5,356 nt of DNA, from NCBI GenBank assembly GCA_002688965.1, contig NZEE01000025.1, forward strand, positions 1 through 5,356, written 5' to 3'. The stretch comes from an archaeon (GTDB taxonomy: Archaea; Aenigmatarchaeota; Aenigmatarchaeia; GW2011-AR5; GCA-2688965). This document shows, piece by piece, positions 1 to 4,264 of this stretch (position 1 is its first letter; every line of letters begins with the position of its first letter). A model generated the notes under the pieces. The model was not told the DNA's origin, made no database searches, and was given only the letters and a program-made list of their open reading frames with translations. Made by a program: the position numbers and the translations under genes.

Positions 1-1
1 T

Positions 2-109
2 TATATGTGGACTTATCCGGGACATCAGCTGACAGAAAAGTCAATATGTGTTATGCCGGAGTCCTCTGAAGCCGCCTACAATTATGAACAAATTAGGCGT
101 CTGCAGTGA
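2..109 (+). CDS. Probable C-terminal end of an upstream gene (partial)
   Basis: One forward frame is open from the window edge to a TGA at 107-109, giving 35 residues that begin YMWTYPGH and end YEQIRRLQ. The other two forward frames close sooner (stops at 67-69 and 30-32), and the reverse strand is interrupted in all frames. The aromatic-rich start and charged end look like the tail of a globular protein, but the piece is too short to assign a family. It lies on the same strand as the genes that follow and is separated from them by about 53 bases holding a promoter-like sequence, so it may belong to an upstream transcription unit. That it is coding is inferred only from the open frame and the dense gene packing downstream. 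Confidence 0.45.
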   Translation, partial: YMWTYPGHQLTEKSICVMPESSEAAYNYEQIRRLQ

Positions 110-128
110 TTTATTAACAGGAAATTTG

Positions 129-137
129 TGGTATAAT
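129..137 (+). promoter_or_regulatory. Candidate extended -10 promoter of the glycan cluster
   Basis: The sequence TGGTATAAT contains a perfect TATAAT hexamer (132-137) preceded by TG one base upstream, the extended -10 arrangement recognised by housekeeping sigma factors of the sigma-70 type. The best -35 candidate at normal spacing (110-115, TTTATT) is weak, as is common for extended -10 promoters. Transcription would start near 144, leaving a leader of about 20 bases that contains the GAGAGG ribosome-binding sequence (152-157) of the first gene. It is the only clear intergenic promoter candidate in the window, so it may drive the whole cluster. It does not match the TATAAATA form of T4-type late promoters. 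Confidence 0.5.
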
Positions 138-162
138 TGTCCATGAAGAGTGAGAGGAACTT

Positions 163-879
163 ATGATATATTACCTGGGAAATAGTCACGCATCAATTTT
201 TTCGGGCGCGCCGCCATGTGGAAATTTGGTGCCCAAAGCCAATCAGTTCAAGGATGGTGTCGGAGACGCTTGTAACCCTAACCCAAAATATCCAGAACTT
301 AGAACTGTTTATTTGGGAGGAGTTCTTTCTTATAACTTCACACAGAAACACCTTCCATGTGTATACTATTGGCTCGATAGACGAGGGGCGTCTAAAGAAA
401 ATGACACACTTCTTTTTTGTGTGGGCGAAATAGACTGTAGGTGGCATCTTCCCAAGAAGATAGACGAAAATGCCTTGAACAAAAAGAGTGTTGTTATGGA
501 GTGCATTGACAGATTCTTTGAGAGCTTTGTAAAGTTAAAAGAAGAGGGGTGGTCTGTTCTAGTATGCGGCACTCAGCCCACAACAGTTTTGGATCACCTG
601 GGACCAATCACAGCCGGAGAGCCTAGATGGGGATCTTGTGAGTTTAGAAACTCTATTTGTAAGCTGTGGAATGACTATATGAAAAAGAAGTGTGACGAAG
701 CTGATATTAGTTTTATTTCAATTTACGATAAGTTAGTCGATGAGAATAACATGACCAGGACAGAATACTTTAAGGACTACTGTCATTTAATATATGACAA
801 GTGCTTTCCAATGTTTCTGTCAGAGCTGCAAGGTATGGGTTACCTGACTGAATACGACCTAGGAGAAAAAGATCGATGA
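163..879 (+). CDS. SGNH/GDSL-like hydrolase family protein
   Basis: The 238-residue product resembles a small SGNH-fold protein. It starts directly with the first strand and a GNSHAS block (residues 6-11), where Ser8 would be the nucleophile of block I. It has an LLFCVGEIDCR segment (83-93) in the place of block III, and DYCHL (205-209), where Asp205 and His208 fit the DxxH of block V. Family members hydrolyse or transfer acyl esters, and in a polysaccharide cluster an acetyl-esterase or O-acyltransferase role is plausible but inferred. There is no signal peptide or membrane segment, so it should act in the cytoplasm. Odd points are Asn in place of the usual Asp of GDS, Asp in place of the GxND Asn, and 11 cysteines. 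A GAGAGG sequence lies six bases before the ATG, and the gene ends in an ATGA overlap with the epimerase gene. The fold assignment is reasonable; the activity is unknown. Confidence 0.7.
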   Translation: MIYYLGNSHASIFSGAPPCGNLVPKANQFKDGVGDACNPNPKYPELRTVYLGGVLSYNFTQKHLPCVYYWLDRRGASKENDTLLFCVGEIDCRWHLPKKIDENALNKKSVVMECIDRFFESFVKLKEEGWSVLVCGTQPTTVLDHLGPITAGEPRWGSCEFRNSICKLWNDYMKKKCDEADISFISIYDKLVDENNMTRTEYFKDYCHLIYDKCFPMFLSELQGMGYLTEYDLGEKDR

Positions 880-1874
880 AAAAAATACTAGTCTGCGGCG
901 CCGGCGGATTTATTGCCGGACACCTTGTTAAGCGTCTTAAGGCAGAGGGGTACTGGGTTCGAGGAGTAGATCTCAAGAAGCATGAGTATTGTGAGTCTCA
1001 TGCTGATGAGTTTATTCTAGCAGACCTTAGAGATCCCGGTGCTTGTGAAGTTGTGACTAGAGATATAGATGAAGTCTATCAGTTGGCAGCCGATATGGGT
1101 GGAGCTGGATTTGTTTTCACTGGAGAGAACGACGCGAACATTATGCATAATTCTGCGCTGATTAATCTCAACATGGCATACGAGTGTGTTAAGAAAGGTG
1201 TGAAAAAGATCTTCTATTCTTCTTCAGCATGCATGTACCCAGAGTATAATCAGCTGGATCCGAACAATCCAAAATGTAATGAAGACTCTGCATATCCTGC
1301 TGCACCAGATTCAGAGTATGGATGGGAAAAGCTGTTCAGCGAAAGGCTTTACCTGGCTTTCGCTAGAAATCACGGCTTGAGCGTAAGGATAGCTAGGTAT
1401 CACAATATCTTTGGCCCTGAGGGCACGTGGGACGGCGGTAGAGAAAAAGCCCCGGCAGCAATGTGTCGAAAGGCAGCATTGGCTTCTCCTGGCGATTCTA
1501 TAGAAGTGTGGGGAGACGGAAAGCAAACAAGATCTTTTCTTTATGTCGATGAATGTGTAGAAGCCACAAGAAGATTGATGGATTCAGATTTCTCGGGCCC
1601 TGTCAACATAGGGTCAGAGGAAATGATATCAATAAACGATTTTGCTCAGATGGCAATTGACATTTCCGAAAAAGATCTCAAGACTCATAATATCCATGGC
1701 AGTGAGTTTGAAAACAAATATGGGTTCAAGTGTCCTGTGGGCGTCCGAGGAAGAAATTCTGACAACGATCTTGTAAGAGAAAAATTAGGTTGGGATTATT
1801 CACAGTCTTTGAGATCTGGAATGGAAAAGACTTATGCGTGGATATTAGAACAAACTAAGAAGTCGGAGGCGTAG
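876..1874 (+). CDS. gme: GDP-mannose 3,5-epimerase homologue
   Basis: This 332-residue extended short-chain dehydrogenase/reductase should convert GDP-D-mannose to GDP-L-galactose, with GDP-L-gulose as a possible alternative product, using tightly bound NAD in the cytoplasm. The N-terminus has the nucleotide-binding GAGGFIAGH motif (8-16), and LAADMGG (70-76) matches the family. The active-site set known from plant GME is complete: Ser117 and Cys119 in SSACMYPE, the YxxxK pair Tyr148 and Lys152, and Lys191 in GGREKAPAA. From memory of the Arabidopsis enzyme, all these sit at a constant offset of 26 residues, so the core aligns without gaps. The C-terminal part has WGDGKQTRSF (212-221), PVNIGSEEM (242-250) and VRGRNSDNDL (290-299). 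An extra stretch of about 11 residues precedes VRGRNSD. The start overlaps the preceding stop as ATGA, with AGGAG ten bases upstream. GDP-mannose synthesis genes are not in this window. Confidence 0.92.
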   Translation: MKKILVCGAGGFIAGHLVKRLKAEGYWVRGVDLKKHEYCESHADEFILADLRDPGACEVVTRDIDEVYQLAADMGGAGFVFTGENDANIMHNSALINLNMAYECVKKGVKKIFYSSSACMYPEYNQLDPNNPKCNEDSAYPAAPDSEYGWEKLFSERLYLAFARNHGLSVRIARYHNIFGPEGTWDGGREKAPAAMCRKAALASPGDSIEVWGDGKQTRSFLYVDECVEATRRLMDSDFSGPVNIGSEEMISINDFAQMAIDISEKDLKTHNIHGSEFENKYGFKCPVGVRGRNSDNDLVREKLGWDYSQSLRSGMEKTYAWILEQTKKSEA

Positions 1875-2684
1875 ATGAAAGCTATTAGCTTGGTTTTTGA
1901 GTATGATTTTGACAAGCAAGTAACCAGCGGAAGGACTTGGGGAAAGACTGGGTATAAGACAAAAGATTTTATATTCGAATACTCGGCCGCTTCATTTGCC
2001 ACTTTTGCTCATCATAATCCTGGGTTTTGTCATGAAGTGTTAACAGATGATAAGCAGCTTCTAGAACTAAAAATGAGCAAGTATGATGTTGACTGGTCAG
2101 GAATGTCTATTATTGAAAAAAGAGAGATGATCTTGGGATGGAAAAAACACAGATACTGTTTTTATCCAGCGATGATGCACTTAAAAATGTATGAAGATGA
2201 GAAAGATCAACTTATCAAGCTAGACAACGATCTAGAATGCTTGAAGCCCTTGGGTGATTTGTTAGACTCAAAAGATATTCTTTTTTGGAAGCATGAAAGA
2301 AATGTTAACAAAGGAAGAGAATACTGGGGTGAAAGAGAGGCCTCTAGAAGAGCGTTTGGAACAGACGACTACATGTTATACAATATGGGTGTAACTGGAT
2401 TTCCGATGGGAGATAAAAAAGATCTCATCAGTGAAATGATAGATGCAGGATTAAGAATGTCAGAAGTGGATATCAGCCATGTAGTCCACTTTCCAGAACG
2501 ACCAGATCTAAAAGTGTCTATATGGTCGTGTTCTGAGCAGACAGGTTACTGTTATGTAATTCATAAAAGAAATATGTCCGTAAAAACAGTAGAAAATTAT
2601 ATACACCACCATTGCTATGGTTTTGACTCAAAGAAAGAGTGCATCAAGGCTGCTAGCCACCTTTTGAAAAATAGTGTAGAATAA
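1875..2684 (+). CDS. Putative GT-A-type glycosyltransferase
   Basis: The 269-residue product has no signal peptide or membrane segment and looks like a small cytoplasmic glycosyltransferase. The N-terminal strand (MKAISLVFEYDF) is followed by ALHHNP-like and LTDD segments (43-59) and then by LIKLDNDLECLKPL (113-126). The Asp117-Asn-Asp119 there fits the metal-binding DxD of GT-A enzymes that use sugar nucleotides. YNMGVTGFP (169-177) resembles the acceptor-side segment after the DxD in such enzymes, and a His-rich HHHCYGF (244-250) near the end could supply a late metal ligand. I cannot place it in a named GT family. It starts on the base after the epimerase stop, with GGAGG (1865-1869) five bases ahead of the ATG inside the epimerase gene, so the two are probably translationally coupled. 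The neighbour makes a GDP-sugar, which suggests but does not prove a GDP-L-galactose-type donor. Confidence 0.6.
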   Translation: MKAISLVFEYDFDKQVTSGRTWGKTGYKTKDFIFEYSAASFATFAHHNPGFCHEVLTDDKQLLELKMSKYDVDWSGMSIIEKREMILGWKKHRYCFYPAMMHLKMYEDEKDQLIKLDNDLECLKPLGDLLDSKDILFWKHERNVNKGREYWGEREASRRAFGTDDYMLYNMGVTGFPMGDKKDLISEMIDAGLRMSEVDISHVVHFPERPDLKVSIWSCSEQTGYCYVIHKRNMSVKTVENYIHHHCYGFDSKKECIKAASHLLKNSVE

Positions 2685-2703
2685 TAGCTCAGCAGAGCTG
2701 TTA
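2682..2703 (+). promoter_or_regulatory. Intercistronic stem-loop between the two transferase-like genes
   Basis: Bases 2682-2690 (UAAUAGCUC) can pair with 2695-2703 (GAGCUGUUA), giving nine consecutive pairs including one U-G wobble, closed by the four-base loop AGCA. The left arm begins with the TAA stop of the preceding gene. The right arm ends seven bases before the AGGAG ribosome-binding sequence (2711-2715) of the next gene. No U-run follows, so it does not look like an intrinsic terminator. An RNA-processing, stability or translation-spacing element is more plausible. This junction is the largest gap in an otherwise overlapping or nearly abutting gene string. Confidence 0.5.
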
Positions 2704-2722
2704 ACGGACGAGGAGAAAATCC

Positions 2723-3532
2723 ATGGATCAAAAATTTAAGAGAGTTGCTGTTTGTATTTCAGGTCATATGAGAACATTTAAACAGACAGCAATACCACTA
2801 CAAGAAAAGTTCCTAAGTAACATAGCTGAGGAATGGGATTTTTTCATCTATACTACTAGAAGAATTGACTGGAGCTTCACCGGTGTGCCTCGCTCAGAAC
2901 GAGGAACAAATCTACCACCACTTATGACCGATGCCGATGTAGACGAGATACATCGGCTTTATAGGCCCAAGTCATTAGTAATTGATGGGAAAGACTTCAG
3001 TTCTCCACAAGGAGCTATTGAAGACAACGGGTTCGGCCGAAGAAGCATGCTTCAAAGAGTTAAGATGTCAAATAGCTTGAGACATGACTATGAGGCCAAA
3101 GCGACAGTCAAGTATGACTGTGTGATTAAAATGCGTCCGGATCAAGTCGTAATTGATGAATTTAAAGACTTAAGTGTGATAGACCCAGATCGCCTAGCAG
3201 TTCTTCCTTACGGCAAAGTTCATGATGGGCTGACTGATACGTTTGCAATGGGCCCTCCCCATCTGATGGACACTTATTTTAACTTGTTTGATAATGTGGA
3301 AAATTATAGGCATGTGACGGTGCGAGGATCGTGGGCAATTGAGTTGGTAATACAGCAGTATCTAATAGACACAGGAATTAATCATTACGAGATACCGCTC
3401 AATCTCAGAATCAAGAGATATGGTGGAAACTACTACTGGTTTCATGATCAGCCCGGAAGTGTCGAACATTTCGCGTCGATAGGATTAGTATGGAACAACG
3501 AGCTAAAGAAATTGGTTGAGATACGAAAATGA
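2723..3532 (+). CDS. Uncharacterised glycosyltransferase-like protein (SGHMRTF/RPD type)
   Basis: The 269-residue product begins with a hydrophobic strand leading into CISGHMRTF (11-19), then WDFFIYTTRRIDW (38-50), YDCVIKMRPDQV (131-142) and DTFAMGPPHLMDTYF (172-186). A C-terminal block holds SWAIELVIQQYL (203-214) and IPLNLRIKR (224-232). I recall this layout (a C-x-SGxxRTF opening and a central 'YD-hydrophobic-RPD') from uncharacterised proteins of polysaccharide clusters and large viruses that are often labelled glycosyltransferase-like; no activity is known to me. Asp140 of RPD could take the role of a metal- or donor-binding acidic residue, which is inference. There is no signal peptide or membrane segment. 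A strong AGGAG lies seven bases before the ATG, fixing the start, and the stop overlaps the next start as ATGA. It is separated from the upstream gene by a stem-loop. The coding call is firm; the function is tentative. Confidence 0.6.
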   Translation: MDQKFKRVAVCISGHMRTFKQTAIPLQEKFLSNIAEEWDFFIYTTRRIDWSFTGVPRSERGTNLPPLMTDADVDEIHRLYRPKSLVIDGKDFSSPQGAIEDNGFGRRSMLQRVKMSNSLRHDYEAKATVKYDCVIKMRPDQVVIDEFKDLSVIDPDRLAVLPYGKVHDGLTDTFAMGPPHLMDTYFNLFDNVENYRHVTVRGSWAIELVIQQYLIDTGINHYEIPLNLRIKRYGGNYYWFHDQPGSVEHFASIGLVWNNELKKLVEIRK

Positions 3533-4257
3533 AAGGCATAATACTAGCGGGCGGCACCGGTTCTAGACTGTATCCGCTTACAAAAGTAACGAATAAACAT
3601 TTGTTACCTGTAGGTGACTTGCCCATGATTCTTCATTCGGTAAGGAAACTAGTAGATGCGAATGTAACAGATATCATGGTAGTCACTGGAACTGAACACA
3701 TGGGAGACATGGTGTCGCTGTTAGGAAGCGGAAACTCTTATGGGTGTAGTTTCACGTATAGAATTCAAGATCAGCCAGATGGAATTGCAGGGGCACTGTT
3801 ACTTTGTGAAGGATTTGTCAAGGATGACTCATGTATTGTGATATTAGGAGACAACATATTTCAAGATAGTCTTCAAAGCATAGTTGACAAGTTTCTTTCT
3901 TTAAAGACAAAGAGAGGAGAGTCTCAAACGTGTGCTTTGGCACTTAAGAAAGTACCAGATCCGCATCGTTTTGGTGTAGCTGAAGTTAAAGGCGACAACA
4001 TCATATCAATTGAGGAAAAACCTGAAAATCCAAAATCAGATCTATGCACGACGGGAATATACTTGTACGATAGACACGTGTTTGATATTATTAGAACACT
4101 AAGAAAGTCTGATAGGGGAGAGTATGAAATCACCGATGTTAATAATGAATATATCAAAATCAACGGAGTGACTTTTACTCAATTCCATGGTTGGTGGTCT
4201 GATGCAGGTACACACGAGTCTTATCATCGCGCTAACATCCTAGCACATAGGGAATAA
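3529..4257 (+). CDS. Short RmlA-like sugar-1-phosphate nucleotidyltransferase
   Basis: This 242-residue protein belongs to the NTP_transferase (RmlA-like) family, which joins a sugar 1-phosphate to an NTP to give an NDP-sugar, typically dTDP-glucose. The signature loop LAGGTGSRLYPLT (6-18) is followed by Lys23 in KHLLPV, then QPDGIAGAL (82-90), LGDNIF (106-111) with the metal-binding Asp108, RFGV (147-150), EEKP (162-165) with Lys164, TGIYLYD (175-181), GEYEITDVN (197-205) and WWSDAGTHES (222-231) with the second metal Asp225. It is about 50 residues shorter than classical RmlA (about 290) and lacks the C-terminal segment that in those enzymes helps form the tetramer and allosteric site; similar short forms exist. 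The ATG overlaps the preceding stop as ATGA. No rmlB, rmlC or rmlD lies in the window, so thymidylyl specificity and a rhamnose end product cannot be assumed. Confidence 0.85.
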   Translation: MKGIILAGGTGSRLYPLTKVTNKHLLPVGDLPMILHSVRKLVDANVTDIMVVTGTEHMGDMVSLLGSGNSYGCSFTYRIQDQPDGIAGALLLCEGFVKDDSCIVILGDNIFQDSLQSIVDKFLSLKTKRGESQTCALALKKVPDPHRFGVAEVKGDNIISIEEKPENPKSDLCTTGIYLYDRHVFDIIRTLRKSDRGEYEITDVNNEYIKINGVTFTQFHGWWSDAGTHESYHRANILAHRE

Positions 4258-4264
4258 TATTAAG

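Noticed and set aside
143..166. A seven-codon frame (MKSERNL) ending in an ATGA overlap with the first full gene, as a possible leader peptide
   Set aside because: The likely transcription start is at about 144, so its ATG would not be on the message, and it has no ribosome-binding sequence of its own.
205..212. The GGCGCGCC palindrome and nearby G+C-rich patch as a recombination or insertion scar
   Set aside because: It is read in frame as part of the SGNH-like protein, is not repeated elsewhere in the window, and no flanking repeats were seen.
193..447. An 84-codon open frame on the minus strand opposite the SGNH-like gene
   Set aside because: It lies fully within a gene with recognisable motifs on the + strand, has no visible ribosome-binding site, and its product shows no family features.
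2682..2720. The intercistronic hairpin as an intrinsic terminator
   Set aside because: The stem is only about half G-C and is followed by ACGGACGAGGAG, with no U-run.
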